DNA of 64,000 nt from Pedobacter paludis (GCF_003173575.1 NZ_QGNY01000008.1:1-64000); one strand, 5' to 3'. Shown: positions 9,095 through 17,597, numbered from the stretch's first letter. Program-made: numbers and translations. The notes: generated from the sequence alone by a model not told the origin.

Positions 9095-9148
9095 CTAACG
9101 AATTTCGTTATGCCACCACCAATTGTTATTTAAGTTTTTAATTATCAT
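9095..9148 (-). CDS. trpL: trp leader peptide with three consecutive tryptophans
   Basis: The ORF reads MIIKNLNNNWWWHNEIR then TAG. Three adjacent TGG codons (9121-9113) are very unlikely by chance in AT-rich DNA ahead of trpD. It begins a few nucleotides after the predicted transcript start and ends within the antiterminator sequence, as expected for a sensor peptide. The product itself is unlikely to have a function beyond ribosome stalling. No strong Shine-Dalgarno is visible, which is common in Bacteroidota. Confidence 0.85.
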   Translation of the reverse strand: MIIKNLNNNWWWHNEIR

Positions 9149-9160
9149 GTTTGTATACAA

Positions 9161-9191
9161 CAAATATTGATATACTTTTTTAATATTCCAA
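9161..9191 (-). promoter_or_regulatory. Predicted promoter for the trp leader
   Basis: On the minus strand TTG (9191-9189) is followed after 20 bp by AATATTTG (9168-9161), close to the Bacteroidota pattern TTG-N19-TAnnTTTG. Transcription would start about 5-8 nt upstream of the trpL ATG. The same interval must also hold the divergent promoter of the potassium channel gene; TTG at 9151-9153 and TATACTTT at 9171-9178 (17 bp apart) is a candidate. Confidence 0.5.
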
Positions 9192-9207
9192 AATCTTTCT
9201 AAAATTT

Positions 9208-10155
9208 ATGGCTTTCTTTAAAAGAAAAGTACAGTTTAATGATGATCTGGGTTTCGGCTCTGCTCCTGTAATTAAAAACCAGCGGGTATTAAATACTGAT
9301 GGAACACCAAATATAGAGCGAACAGGATTGCCTTGGTTTAAATTTGACGATACCTACACCCGACTCGTTACCATGAGCTGGCCAAGGTTTTTCTTTGTAA
9401 TCCTAATTGCTTATCTCATTGTAAACACATGTTTCGCCATTGCTTACAATGTTGTTGGTATAGAGAATTTAGATGGTGCAAAAGGTGTAACCCTCCGCGA
9501 TCAGTTTTTCGATGCTTTCTTTTTCTCGGCCCAAACTATATCTACGGTCGGCTATGGGCATATTTCGCCTCAAGGTTTCATCACCAGTATTCTTGCTGCT
9601 TTCGAAAGTATGCTGGGCTTATTGGCTTTTGCCTTAGCTACAGGCTTACTGTATGGCCGTTTTAGTCGTCCAACTTCTAAGGTAACTTTTAGTAAAAAAA
9701 TGGTAATAGCACCCTACCAAGGCCAAACCGGTTTAATGTGCAGACTGGCTAATCTTCGGAAAAATTCTTTGATTGATGTTGAGGCTCAAATGTTTATGAC
9801 TTTTAACGAAACCGTTGATGGTAAATTAAAAAGAAGTTTTTATCCTTTGGAATTAGAACGCAGTAAAATAAGTGTTCTTTCTTTAAACTGGACGTTGGTT
9901 CATCCGATTACGGAAGATAGCCCGATGTTTGAAAAAACGCTAGACGAACTAAAAGTAGCCGAAGTGGAGATTTTTGTAATTCTGAAAGCGTTTGACGATA
10001 CTTTTGCTCAAACCATCCACACCAGAACAAGTTACCAAGATGAAGACATTGAGTGGAATGCGAAATTCAAAATCATGCATTATCATAATGAAGAAGGCAA
10101 AACGGTTATGGATTTCAGCCTTTTTGATCATACGGAAACAATACGAATTGAATAA
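9208..10155 (+). CDS. Inward-rectifier-type potassium channel (KirBac-like)
   Basis: A 315-residue channel subunit. TM1 lies at about 58-80, a pore helix and the selectivity filter TVGYG at 113-117, and TM2 at about 123-150. After these comes a cytoplasmic immunoglobulin-like Kir domain (about 160-310). The slide-helix region near 47-58 is of the Kir type. By family it should form a tetrameric K+ channel in the inner membrane, gated by its cytoplasmic domains. It is monocistronic and divergent from the trp leader. No intrinsic terminator is obvious downstream. Confidence 0.93.
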   Translation: MAFFKRKVQFNDDLGFGSAPVIKNQRVLNTDGTPNIERTGLPWFKFDDTYTRLVTMSWPRFFFVILIAYLIVNTCFAIAYNVVGIENLDGAKGVTLRDQFFDAFFFSAQTISTVGYGHISPQGFITSILAAFESMLGLLAFALATGLLYGRFSRPTSKVTFSKKMVIAPYQGQTGLMCRLANLRKNSLIDVEAQMFMTFNETVDGKLKRSFYPLELERSKISVLSLNWTLVHPITEDSPMFEKTLDELKVAEVEIFVILKAFDDTFAQTIHTRTSYQDEDIEWNAKFKIMHYHNEEGKTVMDFSLFDHTETIRIE

Positions 10156-10348
10156 TTTCTAGAAAGCCGTTGAAGCGATAATCGGTTAAGGCAACCCGAT
10201 CTCTTGCTAATCCCAAAGAACAATCGTGAACGCTTTCAGTTCCTTTGGTTTTAGATCACTTACGATTGGGTTATTACTATCTTACTTACATGGGTTAGCA
10301 CACATAAGTTGTTACGAGATTCTATGGAAAGTTTAATTTAAATAAGGC

Positions 10349-10606
10349 TTAATAATGATATTTTAACTGAACTATAATGATTTTATCATCCATTACTTTA
10401 TAAACTAAACGATGCTCATCATTAATTCTTCTTGACCAAAATCCAACCCAATTATATTTTAAGGCCTCTGGTTTTCCAATACCAGTGAATGGTGTTTCAA
10501 TAATCGAATTTATTAATTCAGAAATCTTTTTTTGGATCTGCTTATTGCCTGATTTTTTCCATTCCTCAAGTTGTTTTTTCGCATCAAGGGTAAATTCTAT
10601 TTCCAT
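10349..10606 (-). CDS. YoeB/Txe-family mRNA interferase toxin
   Basis: An 85-residue RelE/YoeB-superfamily toxin. The C-terminal half has the YoeB hallmarks: GKPEALKYNWVGFWSRRIN, DEHRLVYKV and the terminal LKYHY. In the family, ribosome-dependent mRNA cleavage depends on a conserved Glu, Arg and the terminal His-Tyr, and the Arg and HY are visible here. It overlaps the antitoxin gene upstream by 10 bp, so the two are translationally coupled. Confidence 0.92.
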   Translation of the reverse strand: MEIEFTLDAKKQLEEWKKSGNKQIQKKISELINSIIETPFTGIGKPEALKYNWVGFWSRRINDEHRLVYKVMDDKIIIVQLKYHY

Positions 10607-10812
10607 AAATCGGCAACACCTATTTTTACGGTCTGGCCTTTTTCAGCTTGCTTAATACTTTTATCAAGCGCTTTTTTATTTGCCACAGATTTACTTAAGT
10701 ACAAACTATCATTCTCTTCTCCTTTTTTAAAGGCAACATCTAAAGCTTTGAGAATAGCTTTAATAGCTGTTAATTGCTTTCTATCTTTTGGCTGTACAAT
10801 TAGTGTTTCCAT
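10597..10812 (-). CDS. Antitoxin partner of the YoeB-type toxin
   Basis: From the ATG at 10812 it encodes about 71 residues (METLIVQPKDRKQL...). A start at 10851 is possible but less like the family. It is a small charged helical protein ending in VKIGVADLW. It has no domain I can name with confidence, but its size, order and overlap with the toxin gene identify it as the cognate antitoxin. Such antitoxins usually bind the operon promoter with the toxin and repress it. Confidence 0.8.
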   Translation of the reverse strand: METLIVQPKDRKQLTAIKAILKALDVAFKKGEENDSLYLSKSVANKKALDKSIKQAEKGQTVKIGVADLWK

Positions 10813-10906
10813 ACAAACAAATTTACTGTTTTTTACATTAAATAAAACCAAAATTTATTGGTACTGTTATCAGTAGCCACAAATTGAAAAAGAATTTATC
10901 AAAACT

Positions 10907-11749
10907 CTATTTTTGCAAAGAAACATTAATAAACTCCACAATATCCTTGTACAAATCATTCCCTCCAAATATCATTTGGCTAATCATGGGAACGTGACTT
11001 TTACCTTTAACCTCTTTAATATCAACAGGAATGTTATTTGCCTTTAACTTTTCGTACAATCTTGGCGTTTGCAATTTTATGGCACCGTAGGTTTTACTTC
11101 CATAAAAAAGCAAATGAGGGTTTTTGATATTATTTACATAATTTAAGGGAGATGCACCTTGCCAAACAGCCGGTTTATCTGTAAATGTTCTGATAAAATC
11201 GAAATAGAAGTCATCTTTCTCAGCTGTACTTAAATATTCCTTCATATCCAACCCGAAAGGATCATTTAAGATTACGCCCTTAATTGGATTTTTTATACCT
11301 GCATGTTGAAAATATTTGGGATCTGCATTAATTAATTCGGCAAGATGAGCACCAGCCGAATGTCCCATAATAAATATTTTATTAGAACTTGCAGTATAGT
11401 TCACAAGATTTTCTTGAACCCACTTAAGGGCTAATGCACAATCATTCCCCATCCTTTCATATTGAACATGGGGTGCCAAAGGATAATTGATGATTACTGT
11501 AACAACACCCTTCTTTGCAAAATTTCGCCCCAACCACCAATACGTTGCTTTTTTACCACTGCTCCATGATCCTCCATGAATAAATACGAGTACAGGCTTA
11601 TCATTTATTCCATCATTTTTATAAAAAACATTCAGGGTATTCGCTTCATCGGTATTACTGGCATAATTAATATTTTTAGCCGTTTTTATCTGCGCAGAAG
11701 ATATTATGGTTTGAAACAGGAGCATTAGTAAAATTAATTTTTTTAACAT
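10907..11749 (-). CDS. Secreted alpha/beta-hydrolase (esterase/lipase, BD-FAE-like)
   Basis: A 280-residue hydrolase with a signal peptide (MLKKLILLMLLFQTIISSAQ). The oxyanion-hole motif HGGSW lies at about residue 60, the nucleophile elbow GHSAG at about 149, an acid residue in the DPFG region and a late His in KSHV. This set is typical of the short-chain esterase family that includes kynurenine formamidase and bacterial feruloyl/acetyl esterases. It is probably periplasmic. The substrate is unknown, and neighbouring genes do not suggest a pathway. Confidence 0.82.
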   Translation of the reverse strand: MLKKLILLMLLFQTIISSAQIKTAKNINYASNTDEANTLNVFYKNDGINDKPVLVFIHGGSWSSGKKATYWWLGRNFAKKGVVTVIINYPLAPHVQYERMGNDCALALKWVQENLVNYTASSNKIFIMGHSAGAHLAELINADPKYFQHAGIKNPIKGVILNDPFGLDMKEYLSTAEKDDFYFDFIRTFTDKPAVWQGASPLNYVNNIKNPHLLFYGSKTYGAIKLQTPRLYEKLKANNIPVDIKEVKGKSHVPMISQMIFGGNDLYKDIVEFINVSLQK

Positions 11750-11901
11750 ATAAAAAAGGTTTATCCCTTCAACAGTAAATTAACGAAATTGTTCCTATTG
11801 CGGATGTTTCGGGATTCATAGATCTGTCACATTTGGTTTGTTGAAATGCTTATGGTGCTCCTCGACAGGCTCAGATCAGATAGATATCGGATGACAAGTA
11901 T

Positions 11902-11954
11902 TAAAAATCAATAGCGTGAATATCGTAGCGGGACGCTATGACTAGAATCATTAT
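11902..11954. repeat. Direct repeat with TCGTAGCGGGACGCTATGA palindrome, left copy
   Basis: This segment matches 12187-12239 in the same orientation at most positions. It contains an inverted repeat around GGGAC (11923-11941). The two copies flank the long repeat at 11980-12170. A more diverged relative (TGTCGTAGCGAGAGGCCACT) is at 45941-45960. Confidence 0.8.
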
Positions 11955-11979
11955 AACCAAAAACAAGTTGACGAGCCAA

Positions 11980-12170
11980 TATGCTTTTCCAACTAACAAG
12001 GCCTTACCATCGCATCTTCGTTTAACTTCAATCCGGCCTAACAAATTTTTCGGAATACACAGTCCAAGCCTAAGCAATAACTTGAATAGAAAAATTTTCA
12101 GCCGGCAATTTTTGTTTCTTTTTGTTGTCAAAAAGAAAAAAGCCCGTCCGGCTAGGACAAAATAAATATC
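11980..12170. repeat. Long dispersed intergenic repeat, copy B
   Basis: This copy matches 7010-7236 in sequence and orientation, lacking an internal block of about 35 bp. The gap 11750-12267 holds this repeat and its flanking direct repeats and no convincing gene. ORFs at 11901-12179 on the minus strand and 11938-12165 on the plus strand lie wholly within the repeats and look spurious. Confidence 0.8.
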
Positions 12171-12186
12171 CGATAACAAATTCTAT

Positions 12187-12239
12187 AAATATCAATGGCA
12201 TGAATGTCGTAGCGGGACGCTACGACTAGAATCATGTAA
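12187..12239. repeat. Direct repeat with TCGTAGCGGGACGCTACGA palindrome, right copy
   Basis: The perfect inverted repeat TCGTAGC-GGGAC-GCTACGA spans 12207-12225. It sits 285 bp from the left copy and in the same orientation, downstream of the SDR gene stop. Confidence 0.8.
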
Positions 12240-12267
12240 ACGATACATTTATAAAATCAATCTGATT

Positions 12268-13086
12268 TTAGGACTTAATCAACGGATTCTTTTCCTTCGC
12301 AAACAAATCAAATACCTTTTTATCCACAAAAGCCGGAAACAACTTGTTCATCCATACCGCTAGTTTTCCCTGACCGGTCATTATCAAAGTACGTTTACGT
12401 TTTTCAATTCCATCGGCTATAATGCTTGCCACTTCTTCTGATGTCATCATTTTACCTTCTTCCATGCTGGTTTCGCCATGAGCAACACCATCTTTGGCTA
12501 AAGCTACAACCCGAATATTTGAGGTGGTAAAGCCTGGGCAGGCAACCAAAACATTTACTCCAGTTTTTAAAAGCTCTGTACGTAAGGATTCCATGAAACC
12601 ATTCATTGCAAATTTAGATGCGGAATAACCGGTTCTTCCAGGCAAGCCACGGTAACCAGCAATAGACGAAATGCCGACTACCGTTCCCTGCGTTTTTAAT
12701 ATTTCGGGCAAGGCATATTTTGTACAATAAACCGTTCCCCAGAAATTTACATCCATCAAGTTTTTAAGTACAGATAAATCCAGATCGTTAAATAAAGCCC
12801 GCATAGATAAACCTGCATTATTCACCAGAATATCTATTTTATTAAAAGAAACCAGGGTTTGTTTAATAATCAACTCACAGTCGGCTTCTTTGCTAACATC
12901 TGCCTGAACAGCTACTGCTCTAATGTGATATTTCTTTTCTAAATCGGCTGTGATTTCACAAAGCGTAACATATTGACGTGCAGCCAAAACAAGGTTTGCG
13001 CCGCGTTTTGCGAATTCTTCAGCACAAGCTTTTCCAATTCCGCTCGATGCACCGGTAATGATGATAACCTTATCTTTCAAGTTCAT
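12268..13086 (-). CDS. Short-chain dehydrogenase/reductase
   Basis: A 272-residue classical SDR. The cofactor motif TGASSGIG is at about 11-18, NNAG at about 90, the catalytic Ser in GISSIAG, and YSASK (Tyr and Lys) at about 157-161. ARQ after the second beta strand fits NADP(H) preference. The C-terminal extension with MNKLFPAFVDK resembles the SDR family near DltE/YqjQ-type proteins. The substrate cannot be predicted. It lies 60 bp downstream of the GDPD-like gene on the same strand and may be cotranscribed. Confidence 0.88.
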   Translation of the reverse strand: MNLKDKVIIITGASSGIGKACAEEFAKRGANLVLAARQYVTLCEITADLEKKYHIRAVAVQADVSKEADCELIIKQTLVSFNKIDILVNNAGLSMRALFNDLDLSVLKNLMDVNFWGTVYCTKYALPEILKTQGTVVGISSIAGYRGLPGRTGYSASKFAMNGFMESLRTELLKTGVNVLVACPGFTTSNIRVVALAKDGVAHGETSMEEGKMMTSEEVASIIADGIEKRKRTLIMTGQGKLAVWMNKLFPAFVDKKVFDLFAKEKNPLIKS

Positions 13087-13146
13087 TTTTTTTAGCTAGT
13101 ATCAATAATAGAGAATCAAGTATAAAGGCTTGCTCTTCATAATCTA

Positions 13147-13884
13147 TTATTTGTTTTTAAAATAATTTGTTGCCTCGGCAACCTTATCTGTGTTGATAAT
13201 ATCTGCGCCTAAATCACGCAATAAGTTCCAGCCAGCTTCAGTATCTGGGGCACCCCAAAAGCGAAATGGCTTCCTGATTTTATGAGCATTTACAATTAAC
13301 GTTTTTAGCTTTGCCTTATCCGATGCTGAAATTTCGCCAATGCCTTTCCATTTTGAATAAGTGGCAAAATTATCGCTAATCATGACTACTTTTTTTAAAT
13401 CTTCTAAAGAATAGGCATGATTGGGCAATCCATCGAAAGAGACTTCTTTATACTTATGAAAATCACCATCTTTTGGGCGGTTTCCACTAATTACCACTGA
13501 AACCTTTGCTCCATTTTTCTCAAAGCCATTTTTATACTTTTTTAAGGCTTTAAGCAAAACTGGGTAAGTTAAATCAAAGCTATCCTTAACATCAATCATA
13601 AATTGAAAAGAATAAAATTTATCTGTTTTCGATAGTTCTAGAATTGGTGTTAAATACATTTTATTCAATGTATTTTCAGCTTTAATTTCTTTTCTACTGT
13701 GCGATACGATTAATGAGTCGCCTACAAGAAAGATATCTGCTTCAATAGAGAAAGCTTTATTTTCGATCGCATCGAAAAAAGGTTTATAATGTGTATAATC
13801 GTTATGTGAATGGATTTTAACCTGCGCATAAAGCGAAAGAGTTAAGAATATTAAAACGCATAAAAACAGAAACTGCCTCATCAT
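13147..13884 (-). CDS. Secreted GDPD/PI-PLC-like phosphodiesterase family protein
   Basis: A 245-residue protein with a signal peptide (about 1-20, ending LYAQ). HSHNDY near residue 26, EADIFLVGDSLIVSH near 50 and a late WGAPDTEAGWNLL segment match the PLC-like TIM barrel of glycerophosphodiester phosphodiesterases and AIM6-like proteins. The two His and the Glu/Asp pair needed for metal-assisted catalysis seem present. It is probably periplasmic, acting on a phosphodiester or phospholipid head group. Its start overlaps the recR stop by 4 bp (ATGA). Confidence 0.75.
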   Translation of the reverse strand: MMRQFLFLCVLIFLTLSLYAQVKIHSHNDYTHYKPFFDAIENKAFSIEADIFLVGDSLIVSHSRKEIKAENTLNKMYLTPILELSKTDKFYSFQFMIDVKDSFDLTYPVLLKALKKYKNGFEKNGAKVSVVISGNRPKDGDFHKYKEVSFDGLPNHAYSLEDLKKVVMISDNFATYSKWKGIGEISASDKAKLKTLIVNAHKIRKPFRFWGAPDTEAGWNLLRDLGADIINTDKVAEATNYFKNK

Positions 13885-14498
13885 TTCATCATAGCATTTT
13901 CATATGGCACACGGGTAATGATAGAACGACCAAGTGTAATTTCGTCGGTATACTCTAGCTCTCCACCAAAAGCAATTCCTCGGGCAATAGTCGTAATCGG
14001 CACATTAAATTCTTTTAATCTTTTATATAGATAAAAGATTGTGGTATCACCTTCCATGTTTGGGCTCAATGCCAAAATAACCTCCTTAATATCTCCTGTA
14101 CCAACCCTAGAAACCAACCCATCGATAAATAAATCGGCTGGGCCGATGCCATCCATTGGAGAAATTAATCCGCCTAATACATGATAAACACCAAAGTATT
14201 GAGATGTATTTTCGATTGCCATTACGTCTCTGGTATCTTCAACTACACAAATGGTTTCCTTATCTCGCTTATGTGAAGTACAAATTTCGCAAACCGTATA
14301 ATCAGAAATGTTATTGCAAACGCTGCAGTTTTTAATCTGCTGTTTAAGCTTAATTAAGGTATTTCCAAACTGGTTAACTTCTTCTTGCTCCTTATTTAAA
14401 AGATGTAAAACTAATCTCAACGCAGTCTTCTGCCCAACACCTGGTAATTTAGAGAATTCGCTTACTGCATCTTCTAGCAGTTTGGATGAAAAATTCAT
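13881..14498 (-). CDS. recR: Recombination mediator protein RecR
   Basis: A 205-residue RecR with an N-terminal helix-hairpin-helix (KLPGVGQKTALRLVLHLL), a four-Cys zinc module (CSVC...CEIC), a Toprim domain with VVEDTRDVMAIE, and the Walker-like C-terminal RGIAFGGELEYTDEITLGRSI block. With RecF and RecO it loads RecA at gaps. The length is normal. It is the first gene of a leftward unit that continues with the GDPD-like and probably the SDR genes. Confidence 0.97.
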   Translation of the reverse strand: MNFSSKLLEDAVSEFSKLPGVGQKTALRLVLHLLNKEQEEVNQFGNTLIKLKQQIKNCSVCNNISDYTVCEICTSHKRDKETICVVEDTRDVMAIENTSQYFGVYHVLGGLISPMDGIGPADLFIDGLVSRVGTGDIKEVILALSPNMEGDTTIFYLYKRLKEFNVPITTIARGIAFGGELEYTDEITLGRSIITRVPYENAMMK

Positions 14499-14661
14499 AT
14501 TACAAAAATATGCAAAAATGGTTGATAGGAAAAAATAGTTTGATTGTTATATTAATAAATTGCTCCATTGTTTGATTGTTGCATAGTTGTTAAAAATTCA
14601 GTTATTTAAAGGGGGCGACTAACAATTTATCAGTCTAGCAATTTAACAACCTTTTAAGCCA

Positions 14662-14691
14662 TTGACTTTAAATCGTAATTTCTTACATTTA
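14662..14691 (+). promoter_or_regulatory. Predicted promoter of the sodium:solute symporter gene
   Basis: TTG (14662-14664), exactly 19 bp, then TACATTTA (14684-14691), one base off the Bacteroidota -7 consensus TAnnTTTG. It lies about 20 bp before the start codon. Confidence 0.6.
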
Positions 14692-14710
14692 GCAGCTTAA
14701 AACAAAACTT

Positions 14711-16219
14711 ATGTCGCCAACCATCCTCTTATGTTTTTTAATCGGTTACTTTTTACTACTGATTATCATCTCATTTGCAACATCAAAAAACTCATCCGAT
14801 AATTCTACTTTTTTTACCGCCAACAAAAACTCTAAATGGTACTTGGTTGCCTTCGGAATGATTGGAACGGCACTATCAGGTGTAACCTTTATTTCTGTTC
14901 CCGGTGAAGTTGGTGCGCCGGCAGGAAATCAATTTCAATATTTTCAGTTTGTTTTGGGCAACGCAGTTGGTTTCATCATAATTGCAACGGTTTTACTGCC
15001 ACTGTACTATAGAATGAATTTAACTTCCATTTATAGTTATATAGAACAGCGCTTAGGCCATTACAGTTACAAAACAGCAGCTTCTATTTTTTTGTTAAGC
15101 CGTACTTTAGGCTCAGCAACAAGATTATACTTGGTAGTAATTGTTTTGCAACGCTTTATATTCGATAACTATGGTGTGCCTTTTTGGTTAACCGTTCTTA
15201 TTTCTTTAGCGCTAATTTGGTCTTACACCTTTAAAGGAGGACTAAAAACCATTATTATAACCGATACCTTACAAACTTTTTTCTTGGTATTGTCTGTTTT
15301 TCTTACCATTTATTTTATTTGTAATAGCTTAAATTTCAATATCCCCGAAGCTTTCGAAACGGTAAAAAACAGCAGTTATTCGAAAATATTTTTCTTGAAT
15401 GATTTTCTAACCAATAAATTTTACATCAGTAAACAGTTTATCGGCGGAATTTTTGTAACCATCGCAATGACAGGTTTAGATCAGGATTTGATGCAAAAAA
15501 ACCTGAGTATGAAAACCATAAAAGAGGCACAAAAAAACATGTTTACCTTTACAGGTGTATTTGTTATTTTGAACGTTTTCTTTTTGAGTGTTGGCGCACT
15601 TTTATACATTTTTGCGTCTAAAAATGGAATAGATATTCCTTTAGACCACATCACCTCGAAGCCTAGAACAGATTTGTTATTTCCTGAAATTGCACTTAAT
15701 AATTTAGGAGCGCTCCCAGCCATAATATTTATGTTAGGTTTAACCGCAGCTACTTTCGCAACTACAGATTCTGCATTAACAGCGCTCACTACATCTTTCT
15801 GCGTTGATTTTTTGGGCATGAATAAGACAGAGAAATTAAATGATACTACAGCTGTTAGAAAAAGACATACCGTACATGTTATGTTTTCCATTTTGATGTT
15901 CTTGGTAATCATCGTAATCAATGCGCTTAACAGCTCATCAGTTGTAAGTTTAATTTTTACCATTGCATCTTACACCTACGGACCGCTTTTAGGCCTTTAC
16001 AGTTTTGGCTTATTTGTAAAAAAACGAGGTTTGCACGATAAATTAGTTCCGATAGTTTGCATATTATCACCTTTTTTATGTTACTTGCTTGCAACGTTCT
16101 CCACCACTTTATTGGGCGGTTACATTTTTAGTGTCGAACTGATTTTGATAAATGGTTTGATTACATTTTTAGGTTTATTGTTGATCAGTAAAAAAACAGA
16201 TCAGCAAACCAGATTTTAA
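14711..16219 (+). CDS. Sodium:solute symporter (SSS family)
   Basis: A 502-residue protein with about 13 transmembrane helices. Family segments include the early SKNSSDNSTFFTANKNSKWY loop after TM1, GTALSGVTFISVPG (Na+-binding TM2 region), SRTLGSATRLYLV and the GLTAATFATTDSALTALTTSF block around 350-370. The SSS family covers transporters for sugars, sialic acid, proline and others; the substrate is not evident here. It is followed by a LOG-family gene 17 bp downstream, so the two are probably one transcript. Confidence 0.9.
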   Translation: MSPTILLCFLIGYFLLLIIISFATSKNSSDNSTFFTANKNSKWYLVAFGMIGTALSGVTFISVPGEVGAPAGNQFQYFQFVLGNAVGFIIIATVLLPLYYRMNLTSIYSYIEQRLGHYSYKTAASIFLLSRTLGSATRLYLVVIVLQRFIFDNYGVPFWLTVLISLALIWSYTFKGGLKTIIITDTLQTFFLVLSVFLTIYFICNSLNFNIPEAFETVKNSSYSKIFFLNDFLTNKFYISKQFIGGIFVTIAMTGLDQDLMQKNLSMKTIKEAQKNMFTFTGVFVILNVFFLSVGALLYIFASKNGIDIPLDHITSKPRTDLLFPEIALNNLGALPAIIFMLGLTAATFATTDSALTALTTSFCVDFLGMNKTEKLNDTTAVRKRHTVHVMFSILMFLVIIVINALNSSSVVSLIFTIASYTYGPLLGLYSFGLFVKKRGLHDKLVPIVCILSPFLCYLLATFSTTLLGGYIFSVELILINGLITFLGLLLISKKTDQQTRF

Positions 16220-16236
16220 TATTAGAATAACAGTAT

Positions 16237-16944
16237 ATGACGAGTGAAGAAAAAATTAGAAGTGCCTTTGAGAATAAAGATTGGCAGGAAATAAAAGTTA
16301 CCGATTCTTGGCAGATTTTTAAAATAATGGCCGAGTTTGTTGATGGTTTTGAGAAACTAGCCAAAATCGGCCCATGTGTTACCATTTATGGTTCGGCCCG
16401 TACGGCACAGACAAACAAATATTATCAATTGGCCGAAGAATGCGGAAAGCTTTTAACCGATAGAGGTTATGGCGTTATTACAGGGGGTGGCCCTGGTATT
16501 ATGGAGGCTGGTAACAAAGGTGCTCATACAAACGGGGGTAAATCTGTTGGTTTAAATATAGAGCTGCCATTTGAGCAGTTTCACAATAAATACATCGATC
16601 ACAACAAGTTGTTGGAGTTTGATTATTTCTTTGTTCGAAAGGTAATGTTTATGAAATACAGTCAGGGTTTTGTGGTACTGCCAGGCGGTTTTGGAACTAT
16701 GGATGAACTTTTTGAAGCCTTAACCTTAATTCAAACTGGCAAAATTGCCCGATTCCCTATTGTGCTGGTAGGTAGCGATTATTGGGGCGGGTTAATTGAA
16801 TGGATTAAAGGAACGATGTTGCAAAAAGAGCATAACATTCACGAAGAAGATTTGAATTTATTCCGTCTTGTAGATACCGCAGAAGAAGCCGCTGAACATA
16901 TTTTCCGTTTCTATAATAAATATGTGCTAAAACCGAACTTCTAG
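16237..16944 (+). CDS. LOG-family (TIGR00730-type) nucleotide-processing protein
   Basis: A 235-residue Rossmann-fold protein of the family once annotated as lysine decarboxylase. GSART, GYGVITGGGPGIMEAGNKGA and the catalytic PGGFGTMDELFE motif are present. Characterised members hydrolyse cytokinin riboside 5'-monophosphate or other nucleoside monophosphates to base plus ribose phosphate. A second, shorter LOG protein is encoded at 48927-49520. A strong terminator follows. Confidence 0.88.
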   Translation: MTSEEKIRSAFENKDWQEIKVTDSWQIFKIMAEFVDGFEKLAKIGPCVTIYGSARTAQTNKYYQLAEECGKLLTDRGYGVITGGGPGIMEAGNKGAHTNGGKSVGLNIELPFEQFHNKYIDHNKLLEFDYFFVRKVMFMKYSQGFVVLPGGFGTMDELFEALTLIQTGKIARFPIVLVGSDYWGGLIEWIKGTMLQKEHNIHEEDLNLFRLVDTAEEAAEHIFRFYNKYVLKPNF

Positions 16945-16997
16945 AATTAGATTATACAGGTTAAATGATTACCCAGATAAAATTCGATCACACAGAC

Positions 16998-17029
16998 AAA
17001 AAGTGCTTGTAAAAACAAGCACTTTTTTT
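16998..17029 (+). terminator. Intrinsic terminator after the LOG-family gene
   Basis: AAGTGCTTGT pairs with ACAAGCACTT around a 4-nt AAAA loop and is followed by a T run; an A run before it could make it work in both directions. Confidence 0.9.
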
Positions 17030-17093
17030 ATGCTTAAAATTTAATGTTGTAACAACTTGAAAAAACTAATCTCTAAAAGCCAAATGAATTATC

Positions 17094-17597
17094 ATGGCAA
17101 AATTTATTAATTGGAAAAGAAACTGGCTGAGCTCGAAAATAGAACTTTTTGTAAATGGAATACAGAAAGGAGCAATTATTTTCAGCACATGGAGAAGTGA
17201 TGCCGAATCGATATTTGAAGATAAGAACTATTTTTTTACAAACGTTGGATTCTGGCAATCTAAAACAAATGTGTATGATAAAAAGACAAATGAGCTTATT
17301 GCCATTATTACTTATGATAGCTGGAAATCAAAGGCTGTAATCAGCATGAAATCCGGCGAACAATTTGAGTGGAAATCTACTAATTTTTGGAAATCACAAT
17401 TTGTAGTTTCCAACTATAAAGACGCCAACATCATTTACAACTCATCCTCAAACAGTGGATCAATATCCTCCGATACGGATGACAGCTTATTGATGATTAC
17501 AGGTTTATTCATTAAACAAATTTACAACAAAAGAGGTGCTGCACTTGTTGCTTGTTTCGTGCCAATTATTATAGCTACAACATCAAGACATCATTAA
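17094..17597 (+). CDS. Unknown small protein with C-terminal hydrophobic tail (paralog 1)
   Basis: A 167-residue protein rich in beta-prone residues and Trp, with a hydrophobic C-terminal segment (about 147-162) ending in SRHH. It has no signal peptide. It is clearly related to the next gene product: both have ITYD, KSGEQF[ED]W, a Ser/Asn-rich [SN]SNxDD[DS] stretch and a GLFI[KR] block before the tail. The repeated beta-strand pattern is loosely like tubby/LURP-one folds, but this is a guess. The function is unknown. Confidence 0.7.
   Translation: MAKFINWKRNWLSSKIELFVNGIQKGAIIFSTWRSDAESIFEDKNYFFTNVGFWQSKTNVYDKKTNELIAIITYDSWKSKAVISMKSGEQFEWKSTNFWKSQFVVSNYKDANIIYNSSSNSGSISSDTDDSLLMITGLFIKQIYNKRGAALVACFVPIIIATTSRHH

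Larger units (their letters stand above)
9019..9148 (-). promoter_or_regulatory. Tryptophan-sensing transcription attenuator
   Basis: The leader holds a 17-codon ORF with three consecutive Trp codons and two mutually exclusive folds. GGCAGATTCT (9095-9086), which starts at the last base of the leader stop codon, can pair with AGGATTGCC (9047-9039) in nine base pairs with one bulged G. That would sequester the 5' arm of the terminator. Upstream, ATAACAAT (9129-9122, just before the Trp codons) can pair with ATTGTTAT (9085-9078). Ribosomes stalled at WWW would cover 9129-9122 and free the antiterminator. Ribosomes reaching the stop would mask GGCAGATTCT and allow termination. The pairings are seen in the sequence; the mechanism follows classical trp and his attenuation. 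Confidence 0.85.

Noticed and set aside
11901..12179. 92-residue minus-strand ORF and 75-residue plus-strand ORF in the same interval
   Set aside because: Both lie entirely within the dispersed repeats, overlap each other and have no protein-like character; the matching repeat copy at 7010-7236 does not keep either frame.
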